This document shows, in pieces, positions 36,465-57,814 of a stretch of DNA of 64,000 nucleotides. A program made the translations under genes and the position numbers. Below the pieces are notes generated by a model, which was not told the DNA's origin, ran no database searches, and worked only from the letters and a program-made list of their open reading frames with translations. The DNA lies in contig CM065684.1 of assembly GCA_017654935.2 (NCBI GenBank), positions 53,069,882-53,133,881 of the forward strand. Direction: 5' to 3'. The stretch's first letter is position 1. Every line of letters begins with the position of its first letter. This DNA comes from Phymorhynchus buccinoides (taxonomy: Eukaryota; Mollusca; Gastropoda; Neogastropoda; Raphitomidae).

Positions 36465-36648
36465 TCGTCTTCTTCTTCTTCTTCTTCTTCTTCTTCTTCT
36501 TCTTCTTCTTCTTCTTTCTTCTTCTTCTTCTTCTTCTCTTCTTTTTCTTCTTCTTCTCATTCTATGCAATTATTTATTCCTGTGTTTGTCTTTGTCATCA
36601 CCCCTGGCTGTCTCTGTCTGTCTCTCTCTGTCTCGCTCTCTCTCTCTG

Positions 36649-36739
<91 letters not shown>

Positions 36740-36786
36740 CTCTCTCTCTCTCACTCTCTCTCCCTCTCTCTCTCGTATTTTTTTTT

Positions 36787-36883
<97 letters not shown>

Positions 36884-37100
36884 CTCTCTCTCTCCCTGTC
36901 TCCTCTCTATGCCTGTCTCTGTCTCTCTGTATATTTGTGTCTCTGTCTGTCGGTCTCTTTATCTCACTCACGCTCTCTGTCTCTCTCCCCCCCACCCTCT
37001 CTCTCTGTCTCTTCTCTCTGTCTCTCTCTGTCTCTCTCTGTCTCTGTCTCTCTCCCCCCCTCTCTCTCTCTCTCTCCCCCTCCCTCTCTCTTCCTGTGCC
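36465..37100. repeat. (TTC)n then (CT)n polypyrimidine tract
   Basis: (TTC)n at 36465-36555, then CT dinucleotides at 36608-37090. Together with the two tracts before it, this forms a 1.8-kb region of extreme strand asymmetry. Confidence 0.95.
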
Positions 37101-37310
37101 GTTCAGTTCATTAAACTCTCATTAGGGGTGAGATAGCCTGTAGAGCAATCTCCACACAAAACAACACCAAAGTCCTTCTTCTTTCCTCCGTTAACCTCTG
37201 TCTTTGGTTCTTCTTTGTTTTACCTCATTAATCACATACATGCGCCCACATGCCTGCAACCGCGTCACGCAGGCACAAATGCGCCCACACGCCTAAACAA
37301 CCGCATTTCA

Positions 37311-37555
37311 TTAACCCTTTCACCGCCAGCCGTATTTCAGCCAAATAGTTCCAGTACATTTACCTGGGTAGAGAACAAAATCCATCTGCAGTATTGGGGA
37401 CTCTTCTGTGACATCTATAAATAAGGTCTATCCTTACTCCCCAAAGCTAGGACAATAGGGTCTTTGGATAATAGACCCCAATTTGATGCATTTTAGTGAC
37501 ATAGGTGTTAAATCACTGTGGTGCTAAAATGCGACTTTGGCGGTGAAAGGGTTAA
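37311..37555. mobile_element. piggyBac-like MITE with intact TTAA target duplication
   Basis: TTAA, then CCCTTTCACCGCCA, about 210 bases, TGGCGGTGAAAGGG, then TTAA. The best-preserved of three copies in the window. Confidence 0.85.
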
Positions 37556-37934
37556 AGATACACGGACGCACCACGATTGAGTCCCTTGGGGGGGCTTCTG
37601 GGTAGCTGTGACCCACATACAGATGTCTCCCAACTTCAAATTGAGGCTGCTTTTTAAAATGATGTTTCGGTTTGAATGTGGGGGCATTTGTATGGGAGTG
37701 AGACCTGGTCAAAACAAAGATTTCTTTACAGCTATAAGAGGGAAAACACGTGAAACCCGTGATTTTGACACGTGAACTGATGGGTCTTTAGCACAACTGG
37801 AGAAGAAGAAAAAAAGGATACAAAACTGCCAAATAGCGGTGTGTCCATGCATGAATTGACGCACTCACACACAAATATAATAATCTATACGCGAGTAGAC
37901 GTGCATGTCCTTGCAAATTAATGTAAGATCGCTC
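37556..37934. other. spacer, nothing recognised
   Basis: Unique sequence between the MITE and the (CA)n tract. Only short unsupported frames. Confidence 0.5.
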
Positions 37935-38191
37935 GAATGTGCACACGGATAGACACAGACACAGAAACACAAACACACACGCGCGCACACACAATCACAC
38001 ACTCCTACACACATCCACACTCTTTCGCTCTCTATCGTCATCACTCACACACACGCACATGAACACACACGAACGCATACACACACACACCATACACAAC
38101 ACACACGAGCGCACACACACACACACACACAAAGACACACACACACACACTACACACTCTTTCGCTCTCACACACACACACACACACATAG

Positions 38192-38244
<53 letters not shown>

Positions 38245-38408
38245 GACGCACGCACACGCGCGCGCGCTGCAGCAGCGCGCTCCCCGGTTCTCTCCTCTCT
38301 CTTTCTCTGTCTCTCTCCACCACCTTTCCCTCGTCTCTCTGTCTCTTGTCTGTCTCTCTCTCTCTTCACACAAACTCTCTCTCTCTCTCCTCTCCTCTCT
38401 CAACTCTC

Positions 38409-38462
<54 letters not shown>

Positions 38463-38515
38463 GTCTCGCTCGCGTTCCCTCATCTCTCTCGCTCTCTCTC
38501 TCCTTCATCTTTAAA
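37935..38515. repeat. (CA)n followed by (CT)n
   Basis: CA-rich 37935-38262, a GCGCGC core near 38260-38282, then CT-rich 38283-38510. Directly followed by LINE sequence. Confidence 0.94.
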
Positions 38516-38529
38516 GATACTATTAACAT

Positions 38530-39440
38530 CTTCTTTTCAATCAATCAATTATGGAGTTCCCCAAGGCTCAGTCTTAGGACCTATCTTCTTCACCGTTTAT
38601 ATAAATGACCTCCCCATTCATCTTACTTCATCGTGTGAGCTTTTTTGCAGACGACACCACAGTGCATAAAAATGGCCCAAATGCTGATTTAATCTGTTCT
38701 GGATTGCAGAGTGACAGTAATAATCTAGTTGACTGGGCAGAGCAAAATCATATGGCCTTACACCCCAAAAAGTCTAAATTCATGTTAATCACAACAAGAC
38801 AAAAGAGGCAAAACTTTATAAAGCAATTAAGAACACCGACTATCTATGAAAAGCCTCTTGAAGAAGTTATTTCACACAAATTAATCGGCTTATAAATTGA
38901 CAACAACTTATCCTGGTCAAATCACATGGACATTCTGTCCAAGAAAATGTCAAAAAAAATTATTTCAGATCAATAGAATTAAACACTTTTTAGATCAACA
39001 TACGCGTACACTTTTTTTTCCATGCCTATATCCAACCTGATATTGATATTAATGCAATCAACCAGTTGGGGGATTCAGCTAGTGAATTAAAAAAAAAAAA
39101 CACCCACTCAAACACACCTTGCGAAGAACTATATATAAACGCTCTCTTCAACTCATACTCCTTCTTAAATCGTCATCCCTAGAAACCATTGAATATAAAG
39201 AACTTAAAATTCTACCATTTGATTTGAAATGCCTAATAAATAAAGGTACCCTTATGTACAAGAACATAAATAAGCTAGCACAAAAATATCTCATTACTGA
39301 ATTTAAAATCCATACAATTAGAAGCAAAACCAAATTAGCAATGCCCCGCCCCCCTCCCGCCCCATTAACAGTATCTATCGAAATCATCCCCTTACATTCT
39401 CTGTGGGTGGTAAATGTGTGGAACGACTTTCCCTGATTAT
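38530..39440 (+). pseudogene. non-LTR retrotransposon reverse transcriptase remnant
   Basis: Contains YGVPQGSVLGPIFFTVYIND, then in a shifted frame FFADDTTVH (the catalytic FADD box), then NLVDWAEQNHMALHPKKSKF, typical of the palm and thumb of LINE reverse transcriptases. A stop follows HKLIGL (about 38893), and later pieces at 39119-39436 show LITEFKIH and VNVWNDFP, the usual C-terminal tail. At least one frameshift and several stops; no endonuclease visible. Inactive. Confidence 0.85.
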
Positions 39441-39604
39441 CTAAAAAAATAAAAACTAGCGGTATCTTCCTTTCGGAAATCTTATCACATAGCTCCTAAT
39501 GGAACCTCCAATCTTGTTTATTAGTAATGCTAATTGATGAGTTTTACCTGAAAAAGACGGAATCCAAACGTTACTAATGCCATCAGCTTATGCCTTGATT
39601 CTTA

Positions 39605-39787
39605 TGAATATCTCTCTCTCTCTCTCTCTCATCTCTTCCTCTCTCTCTCTCTGTCTCTCGTCTCTCTCTCGTCTCTCTCTCGTCTCCTCCTCTTCTCTTT
39701 CTTCTCTCTCTCCCTTCGTTTCATCTCTCTCTCTCTCTCTCTCTCTCCTCAATCTCTCTCTCTTCTCTCTCTCTCGCGCTCTCTCTC

Positions 39788-39821
<34 letters not shown>

Positions 39822-39835
39822 ATCCTTCTTTCTCC
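39605..39835. repeat. (CT)n polypyrimidine tract
   Basis: Interrupted CT repeat. The following 39836-40070 is T-rich with no gene. Confidence 0.93.
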
Positions 39836-40070
39836 ATCACCCCTCTAGTGTCTGGTCTATCCATATACTTTGTCCTAGGGCGTACAGCTATATCAACAAA
39901 CAGTGTACATCTGTGGGCATATATATTATATATACCACACAATCTTATATAACCCTTTTTCCCCCTTTTTCTCTCTTTCATTTTTTTTTTTTTATTTATG
40001 GATTTTTTTTTTTTTTTTATTTTTTTTTCGACACGAAAAAATTTACTCCAAAGGTTAACCATGATTAACT

Positions 40071-41320
40071 GAAGTTTTATTTTTTGTTTCTGAGGTTCAC
40101 AAATGAAGCGAGGATTGGACAACCCAGATTTGTGCTTGGAGTTCAAAGCAAAATAATTCTGCATTTCAAATGCACTAACTTTTTTCAGTCCTGTCATAAG
40201 TAGGGGTACGGAGAAGTTCTGTGTTAGTATTCACGTGGGTTTTTTTATATACGAATTGATATGCTGGTCCTTAATGGGGGTTTTTAAATGTCTTGCAAAT
40301 AGTCAGGGCTTTTTTGTGGGGGGTTTTATCTGAGTTTTAGGAAATTAGCAACATCAGAACACATTGGTAACGGGTTCATCTTTACAGTTGATATAGGATG
40401 CCTTGTGTCTCCATACGGGGATTTTGGACTATTCTGGTCACCCCTTCTACAAGGTAGCTCCCCGTGTGGGATCTTTTCGAGTTCTTTCAGTACAAATGAG
40501 TTCCCCCATTCTCTTGTAGGATGAGAATGTCTATGTGTCTCAGGTTTAACCATTCCATGGGACAGTCAATCTGCAGGCCTCTCATTCGACTCTGTCTTTT
40601 TCCTTTCTCTTCTGTCGAATCTAGACTACTGTCTTTCTGACTTATTGACCTATATTCCCCTGCTTTTTTGTTTTAAAAGGTAAATCTTCCACATAATGTT
40701 CTAACTTTGAGCTCCTCCGAAATCGAATGTGTCGGCTATATGCAGCGGGAGATTCAGTGAAAAATAAAAACCGGACACATGTGTACGTCCATCCCAGTTA
40801 TGCCAATAACTGGTTTTGTATTCAGAAGAAGACAAATAAAGAGATTGAAGACAGAAATTTGAATAAGAAGAAGAAGAAGAAGAAGATTTTAGAATGAAGA
40901 AGAAGAAGAAGAAGAAGAAGAGAAGAGAAGAAAAAAAACAACAAAAACCACCACAACAACAACTGCAACACAACAAAACATACAACAACAACAACGTGTG
41001 TGGAAGATCTCCTTGTTTTCTAGTGTTTTTCTTGGAGTGATAATGGGTTGTGTGTCTTTAATCGATGTCTTTAGGTTGTGAAAACATTTGTATCATTCCT
41101 ATAGGAAAGGACTGGTTGTTTGTTTTATAATGTAATGCATGCATAATGCTGTTGCTGTGGGTGTTATTTATATAAATATTTTCATGTTTATGTGAATATT
41201 GTTAGTCGCTAACAAAGTATTGGTTAACTTTGCTATTACATGCTAACAACATCGCTAACATTCTAAAGTGATGACATTATTATGCAAACATTTGGTTGGC
41301 CAAGCATGATGCTCAAACAA
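40071..41320. other. gene-free stretch with (GAA)n and a short repeat
   Basis: About 40400-40500 holds a segment with GGTAGCTCCCCGTGTGGGATC that looks like an interspersed repeat. (GAA)n occurs at 40868-40925. No exon with coherent splice sites seen. Confidence 0.5.
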
Positions 41321-41765
41321 AATTGACTGTGTATGTGTATGTGTGTATGTTGTGTGTGTGTGTTTTCAAACAAATGGTGTGGTGTGTGCGTAAGTGCGTG
41401 TGTGCGTGCGCGTGTCTCGTGTGCGTTGCGTGTGTGCGTGGGCGTGCGTTTGCGTTTGCGCGCGCGCGGAGGGGGAGGGGGGGGGGGGGGGCGGCGTGTG
41501 TGTGTGCATGTGTGTGGTTTTTGTGTGGGGTGGCGTGTGTGTATGATGTGTGCAGGGTTGGCGGGGCGTGCGCTGCTGTTGTTTTAATTTAACGTCTTTT
41601 CACTAAAAGTGCGAGTGTGTATGTTTGTGGGTGTGTGTGTGTGTTTTGGCGCAAGCGCGCGCGCGTGTGGGTGTGTGTATGGTTGTATGTGTGTGCGTGT
41701 GGCGTGTGCGTGCGTGAGGTGTGTGTGGGGCGCGTGTGTGCGTGTGCGTGCGTGTGGAGTGAGGG
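41321..41765. repeat. (GT)n-rich low-complexity region
   Basis: GT/GC alternation with a G run at 41469-41490. The frames here are artefacts of composition. Confidence 0.92.
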
Positions 41766-41899
41766 ACATAGCAAAGGGGTCTACATATGGCGAAATGTAA
41801 CTGAGGTATGCCATGGGGGTTTTTAAGTGTATAAAAATGAAGAGGATAAATAACAACATTGTTGACGTATGATTGGATAATATTAAACAAAAACTGGCT

Positions 41900-42080
41900 A
41901 ACTTTATATTGGCTTTAATATTCTGCAAAAATATAAAAAAAATGTTGTTTTTGTCTAAAATGCTTGTTATATGTCACGAGTGTCTTTTTTTACTCACAAG
42001 TTATTAGGTTTTTGTAATAAGTTCAAGAACATGTCAGTTAACTAATCTAAAGATAGTATGTTTTGACTCCAACCATCGAA
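41900..42080. repeat. decayed relative of the 965-1150 foldback
   Basis: Shares TCTGCAAAAATATAAA, ACAAGTTATTAG, TAATAAGTTCAA and CTAAAGATAGT followed by TTTTGACTCCAA with 965-1140. Confirms that the hairpin and its CTAAAGATAGTCCG flank belong to one element. Confidence 0.6.
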
Positions 42081-42443
42081 TCCGGTCTGACATAGGTCAC
42101 CCACGAAAGAGCAAGGCATTACAGGGGCCAGCATTTTTTTTTCCGCAATACCACCACTGCACCACGGTATGTCATCAAATCTGGTACAACACATCAATTG
42201 ACTTATACCTGCATGGTTATGAATGTTACCAATGTGAGTGAGAGGGCAAGGTGTAAATAATCTATTGTAGCTTATCCTTCATTACTGCACAATAAAAAAT
42301 GGTGAATATCAGAAAATATGTTGCATGTCCGTCTTTGTCCTTTGATTACCGGTGATTCTGTCTTGCGCGTGCATTATATGTGCGTTTTTTGTTGTGCGTG
42401 TGGGCATGAGTTGCGTGCACACAGCGCACAATACATATATTTT

Positions 42444-42668
42444 AGACGGGGTAAAAAAGCCGCATGGGCGTTCTATTGAAGCCCCACCCCAATTGAGGGG
42501 GCTATCGGAAATGAAATGAAGCAAATTTCAGTCTCATTTTTGCCCATGAGACGAGCGTTAATGTCAGCATTCGTCTCATGGCAAATATCTTTCTGAAATT
42601 GTCTCTTATTTCACTGAGATATCTGGGGTGGGCTCTCTTACCCGCTCCATCGCTCTTTTACCCCGTCT
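42444..42668. mobile_element. 225-bp MITE with AGACGGGGTAAAA termini
   Basis: The left end is AGACGGGGTAAAAAAGC and the right end GCTCTTTTACCCCGTCT, inverse over 17 bases with one mismatch. An inner inverted pair, CATGAGACGA and TCGTCTCATG, is also visible. No protein; superfamily not determined. Confidence 0.75.
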
Positions 42669-42689
42669 TCCCCTACATAAATAACGTCC

Positions 42690-42890
42690 AATGTGTGTGT
42701 GTGAGGTGTGCGCGTGGATAGCGTGCAGCACGCACATGTGATGTGCGTGTGTGCATGACGGTAGTGTATGTCGTGGCATGCGCGCACGCGCACGCAGCGC
42801 GTACGTGTTGTGTGTGTGTGTGTGTAAAGTGTGTGTGTGTGGTGTTGTGTGTGTGTGTGCGTGTGCGTGTGTGTGTAATGTCGTGTTTGT
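42690..42890. repeat. (GT)n-rich low-complexity region
   Basis: GT/GC alternation with several short interruptions. Confidence 0.85.
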
Positions 42891-43254
42891 TGTGTCGTTT
42901 TCTTTCTGAAGGATTTGTGTGTTTTTAAATCGACTGTATAAGCCTACTGTATAGGCCATGAGTATGTAATTGCGTGGTTGTAATCTTAACCATGCGATAG
43001 CGTCTAACTGCAGATATAGACTAGGTGTTGATTTGTAATCTTCATCAGAGTCGAGTGGAGATCAGTTCTTTGGTCAGAGTTCCTGAGTAGTTCCAGCTAG
43101 ACAAGTTGTAGTGTGTAACACATGTCATTACCTATTCTAATCTATTATTATTATTACCCTCGATTACAACAACTAAATAAACACAGTCAACGTTCAATGT
43201 TCTAGTTTCTATGTTTTTGTTTTTTACAATGAACAACTCAGACCGTATTGTCAT

Positions 43255-43505
43255 TATAGATTATTCTTATTAGGGATATTATTACCAACCCTATCAAGAC
43301 CTGGCTGTTCATCATCATGGACATCGGCGATGCTATGCTCACGATTGTCTTTGGGATTGCCCGGAAATGTGATCAAGCGCGCACAACTAATGCTTCGTCT
43401 TCCTTCATCTACGTCACAGTGTTTTCTTCACCGTGTTCTGACACCGTGTAACTGACCAGGACATGGTGCTGATGATCACCACTGCAGAACTCCCTCCGAA
43501 CAAGG
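43255..43505 (+). other. coding-like fragment of unknown origin
   Basis: About 43266-43375 reads IIRDIITNPIKTWLFIIMDI and onward through a hydrophobic stretch to GIARKCDQA. At 43461-43505, DMVLMITTAELPPNK lies between CTGACCAG and GTACTC. The two are separated by stops. I recognise neither; they may be a decayed gene or transposon. Confidence 0.2.
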
Positions 43506-44600
43506 TACTCTTTTAAATCAATAAAGGGATCAGGGCACCTGGCAGTGCAAGATTACCAGGTTTTTAGTGGATGTATCATCGCCTGTATCGTATCAGATAC
43601 TTGTGTCACTCACCGTGCTCGAAGAGCTGCCTACATGAAAAATGGCCACTAGGGTGTCAGTGCTACGTGGACGAAGAGAAAGTCAAGAGCGTTACTGCTG
43701 AGAACTTAGTGCATGCATCGTTCTACTTCTGATGAATTCCCATGCGGCTGTACGGATACATACACACAAATGCAGGTAAAGGTAGGTGTAGACATACAAT
43801 GCTTCAGACACTCACACACACACACCACACTTTCAGACACATACCCTTGGATTCACTTGCACACTGTTCTCACCCACCACTTTCACACACAGACAACTCA
43901 CTCAGTAACAGCATTCACGTGGGCGGACACTGAGTCAGATCTGTTGGAGATCAACAAAGACCTTTTAACGCAACATAGCCATACACACCGATTCCTTCGC
44001 TACAGCAGAAAGTGTCACACATTGTTGTTTCACCCTGGTTACTGCCAACGTTTCATTGTGATCCTCCTGACAACGCCACTGTACGCGTATATATTTATTG
44101 TTTGCCTACCCTATTGATTGAGACTGACTATGCCACTGCCACATATGGACTTGTGAATGTGTTTACCTATACCAGCAACGTGCTGTGGAGATGTACAGAA
44201 GTGGTCACAAGCCATCTGACCCTTTTAGACTCGATCACTGAAATTTAGAACTGGCACCAAGTTCGGGCCCAGAGTTCTTGAAATTGGCCCGACAGAGTCA
44301 GACTGATTATGAATGATGGTATGAATAATAAGGTGAAGACAGTGAGTTCATGAGCAGAGTCACATGAGGCATGGCACAGTAGTCTTTCTGGCATCCTTCT
44401 AGTGACATGACAGTCCAAGACAGTGATGGTCAGAGCAGAGTCTCATGAAAATGGCACATGCACACACACACAATGTATAGTCACAATTACCATGACAGGC
44501 GCTATCGAACAACAACAACAACAACAACATACAGTATTATTTACCGCACTGAATCTTGATAGAAATCAAATAAAAGCACACACACACAAAAAACACATTT
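43506..44600. other. gene-free stretch
   Basis: Short (CA)n and (CAA)n patches with unsupported reading frames. No conserved motif recognised. Confidence 0.45.
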
Positions 44601-44689
44601 CGCATTCATAACGCATTCAAACAACAAATGCAATAGAACGCGAAACACACACAGATAACATAAATCAAGGGAATATAGCAGAAACAGAA

Positions 44690-44950
44690 CCTAATGACAA
44701 GAGAGAGAAGATAAAGAGAGAGGAGGTTTAATGACGGGGGAAACAGGTGGGTTTTGAGGTTGGCTTTGAAAGCAGAGAGAGTCGGTCGCTGACGGAGGGA
44801 GATCAGAGAGAGCGGAAGTTTGGTTTCCAGGAGGTCGGTCATGAGACAAGCAAAAGAGCGCCGACCAACAGTTTGAAAGCTTATACCTAGGGATCTGAAG
44901 CTGAACGTAATGTGCGAGCTGGCGTACAGATGGAAATATTGTCGCATGGA
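44690..44950 (-). pseudogene. LINE C-terminal remnant
   Basis: The minus strand reads VGRRSFACLMTDLLETKLP, then LSLISLRQRPTLSAFKANL and KTHLF, the usual end of LINE reverse transcriptase proteins. Short and degraded. Confidence 0.7.
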
Positions 44951-45059
44951 TAGATTTAGACTTCAAATTTATCGACCAAAAAAAGGAATGATTGCAGCAA
45001 ACAAATAGTATAAGTGCATGGCTTTGTACTTCGATTTATCGGCAAATATGTAGATTTTA

Positions 45060-45155
45060 CACCCTCCTGCTCTATTTCTTGGTTCTTTTCGTGGTTGGGA
45101 TAGGGTTAGGTTAGGGTTAGGGATATGGTTAGGGTTAGATGGTCTAGCAAAGGGT
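45060..45155. repeat. telomere-like (TTAGGG) variants
   Basis: GGGATAGGGTTAGGTTAGGG, then TTAGGGATATGGTTAGGGTT. Interstitial and degenerate. Confidence 0.7.
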
Positions 45156-45639
45156 GTTTAATTTATCCTATCACTGTGTTGGCATGGGGAAGGAGTTAAA
45201 GTTAGCAACGTGTATTTCAACTTTTAAGAGGAAACTGAAGAGACAAGAACAGAGAACGATGTTATAAGGGTACAGGCCTCACAAAGAATACGTAACAAAA
45301 GACAGTCAAAAATGAATGCGCTCAGGGGAGTTGTTGTGGCGTGTGTGTGTGTGTGTGTGTGTGTGGTGTTTTGGGGGCTTAAGGAGGGATAGGGTGGTGT
45401 CCTCTTGGCATACTGAACAGTACTTATCCTTTTGTTCCAAGAATATTCCTCAAAGCAGCCCCGTGCCCAAAGAACCCCTTCTGCACAAAAGTGGTTATTG
45501 ATTGATCAATCTTATAAGCGTGGGACCTAGCAAAACGCTCGTTACGTTGCCCAGGTGTGGTGCCATTGTGTGCGCACTGTATGAAATTAGAATGAAACTT
45601 AGGAAACCGATTATTCTGAATGCAAAGTTTCGTCCAGAG

Positions 45640-45724
45640 AGAGAGAGCGGGAGAGGAGAGAGCGAGAGAGGAGAGAACACTGAATAGGTTTGAACTCTGA
45701 ACTCTGAACTGAGAGAGATAGAGC

Positions 45725-45759
<35 letters not shown>

Positions 45760-45970
45760 TAGAGAGAGCGAGAGAGAGAGAGAGAGAGAGAGAGAAGAGA
45801 CTTTAAACAACTTTCATGACTGTTAATGTCATTAACAAATGGTTCTTAGAGAGAGAGAGAGAGAGCGAGAGAGGAAAGAGAGGAGAGAGAGAGAGAGCGA
45901 GAGAGAGAGATAGAGAAGAGAGAGGAGAGAGAGAGAGAGAGAGAGAGAGGAGGAGAGAGAGAGAGGAGAG
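45640..45970. repeat. interrupted (GA)n tracts
   Basis: Two purine tracts (45640-45795 and 45848-45970) separated by unique sequence. The preceding 45156-45639 shows only a short (GT)n and no gene. Confidence 0.92.
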
Positions 45971-46105
45971 ATCAAAAAAACAAGTTTTGTGTGGGGTTTT
46001 TTTAGTTGCGACATCGTTTTTCGTTTCTTGACTCACGAAAGCATTAACTGCTTAAATGGTTAATAAATACTGCTAGTAGTAAAAGCAGCAGTCAGAGGCG
46101 CGCAG

Positions 46106-46121
46106 CAGTCGTAGTAGTAGT

Positions 46122-46162
<41 letters not shown>

Positions 46163-46195
46163 AGTAGTAGTAGTAGTAGTAGTAGCAGCGCAGCG
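46106..46195. repeat. (AGT)n trinucleotide repeat
   Basis: About 25 AGT units with AAGT and AGC interruptions. The following 46196-46437 up to the gap has no recognised feature. Confidence 0.93.
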
Positions 46196-46437
46196 CAGCA
46201 GCAGCACAGCACAACATAGCAGTACCCGGATATAAGTAACAGCAAAGATGTTCTAATTACGCCGTAGTGATAGTAGTAAATGTTGGGTAACTGTCATGAC
46301 CGGTCACATTGTTTTCAGACATTGTGACTTTGTACAAAGAAAGAGAAGAGTGTGGTACCTCCTCTCTGTGTTTCATTAGGCAGAGCCACCGCCATTCTAG
46401 AGGGCACTACACTTTTGCGCTTTGTTCATCTCCGAAC

Positions 46438-46937
46438 NNNNNNNNNNNNNNNNNNNNNNNNNNNNNNNNNNNNNNNNNNNNNNNNNNNNNNNNNNNNNNN
46501 NNNNNNNNNNNNNNNNNNNNNNNNNNNNNNNNNNNNNNNNNNNNNNNNNNNNNNNNNNNNNNNNNNNNNNNNNNNNNNNNNNNNNNNNNNNNNNNNNNNN
46601 NNNNNNNNNNNNNNNNNNNNNNNNNNNNNNNNNNNNNNNNNNNNNNNNNNNNNNNNNNNNNNNNNNNNNNNNNNNNNNNNNNNNNNNNNNNNNNNNNNNN
46701 NNNNNNNNNNNNNNNNNNNNNNNNNNNNNNNNNNNNNNNNNNNNNNNNNNNNNNNNNNNNNNNNNNNNNNNNNNNNNNNNNNNNNNNNNNNNNNNNNNNN
46801 NNNNNNNNNNNNNNNNNNNNNNNNNNNNNNNNNNNNNNNNNNNNNNNNNNNNNNNNNNNNNNNNNNNNNNNNNNNNNNNNNNNNNNNNNNNNNNNNNNNN
46901 NNNNNNNNNNNNNNNNNNNNNNNNNNNNNNNNNNNNN
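46438..46937. other. assembly gap of 500 N
   Basis: A second run of exactly 500 N. It lies in the downstream direction of the METTL24-like gene, whose further exons may fall in or beyond it. The order and orientation of the flanking contigs are not proven by the sequence. Confidence 0.99.
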
Positions 46938-47262
46938 AAGCAACATTCTGCCTTTTGGGGGGAAAAGGATAGGTTTAGGATCAACCTAGGATTATTTTCA
47001 TAAAACTGGGAAAGAAGCAGACTGAGATTGAGGGCCGTAAACATGAGAGGGGTGACTGAAGTACAAGAATGCCAAAATGTTTAGATAGGTACTACAGGCA
47101 AGTGCAGCCAGCATCCAATGTGGTAATCGAGCATAGCGTCATGCCTATAGGATAACTGCCCATCTTTTCGCAGTTTTGAGAAAAATCAGAACAAAATACT
47201 GTTGCATACAAGACTTGGGCAATTTTATACAATGACATCGGCATGAATTTGGTATCATACTT

Positions 47263-47434
47263 AGGGCCTGTGAACACTAGACCCACAATCCGCAAGTTCC
47301 GTACGGAAACCCCATTCAAATATATCCAAAAAAAGTGGACGTGAAAACTCGTCCGCAATCCCATCCGCTTATTTCTTATAAGTGAAAGGGGTTTCCGTAC
47401 GGAATCTGGATTGCGGATCTAATGTGCAAGGGCC
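47263..47434. mobile_element. Harbinger-like MITE, copy 1
   Basis: Ends GGGCCTGTGAACACTAGA and ATCTAATGTGCAAGGGCCC lie between TTA direct repeats. Inner CCGTACGGAA motifs are inverse. The TTA target and GGGCC ends suggest PIF/Harbinger. A 40-base piece of the right end is repeated directly after it. Confidence 0.65.
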
Positions 47435-47659
47435 CTTAGTCCAAGCGGAATCTGGATTGCGGATCTAATGTTTACATGCCCTTAGTCCAAGCTTTTTACA
47501 GGTGGAGACCCATTCAGGGGTGCAATTGTTATCCCAAAATCGCTTGAGATAAACAATCACCCTTTCAGTTAAGACATGATGCAATGTAATGCAGTCGAGA
47601 AAACAATGATACAGTGGTTTATAACCAACAAAATTGAGTTAGTTCAAATCATGCGAGTT

Positions 47660-47832
47660 CAGTAGAACCTCCCTTATAAGACCTTCAAAAATCATCCAAA
47701 ATGAGGTCTTATAAGGGAGGGGTCTTGTAAGAGAGGTAATTGTAATACTTACAAAGGGCAATGTCTCAGAGAAGTAGGTCGTATGTGGGAGGGAGTCTTA
47801 TAATGGGAGGTCTTAAAGGGAGGTTCCACTGT
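47660..47832. mobile_element. MITE with CAGTRGAACCTCCCTTATAA termini, copy 1
   Basis: Runs from CAGTAGAACCTCCCTTATAA to GGAGGTTCCACTG and is followed by TA. The interior carries GGGCAATGTCTCAGAGAAG. The CAGT-ACTG ends and TA target fit the Tc1/mariner-pogo group. It lies directly beside exon 8. Confidence 0.8.
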
Positions 47833-47841
47833 ACAACTGAC

Positions 47842-57485
<9,644 letters not shown>

Positions 57486-57619
57486 TTTACTGAAAAAGAA
57501 ACATTTGAAGAAGCAGGTGAAAAATTGACAGCAGTACCTTTGGGAAAATAACGATGAAAAAAAGGGTGGTAAAGAGAAAAAGGTACCTTTGAGAAGAAGG
57601 CTTCAACATTGAAGCCTTT

Positions 57620-57814
57620 GGCCGTGTACACACATAAGCGGATATTCCATGCGGAAACCTGTCCGTGCGCAATCCATAAATATGTGAAACAAAGAAGGGA
57701 AAAGATTTGCGCACGTGTGCGAATTTCCCCTATATGCGTAAACTTTTACCCTTCTTTCTTCCACTTATTTAGGGTTTTCCGTACGGAACTTACACGTCTA
57801 ATGTGAACTCGGCC
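57620..57814. mobile_element. Harbinger-like MITE, copy 3, upstream of the METTL24-like start
   Basis: Inverted relative to copy 2, with ends GGCCGTGTACACACATAAG and GTCTAATGTGAACTCGGCC. It lies about 135 bases upstream of the ATG, in the likely promoter or 5' UTR. Confidence 0.65.

Noticed and set aside
41296..41592. Cys/Val-rich secreted protein
   Set aside because: Frames are forced by (GT)n composition, with no signal or splice support; likewise 55291-55890 and 59204-60299.
43461..43505. MITTAELPPNK as an upstream or duplicate exon of ATP6V1D (compare [11 protein letters not shown])
   Set aside because: Only five residues match and it lies on the opposite strand from the local ATP6V1D copy.
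43713..44117. 134-residue frame starting MHRSTSDEF
   Set aside because: Composition follows (CA)n and it shows no domain or splice structure.
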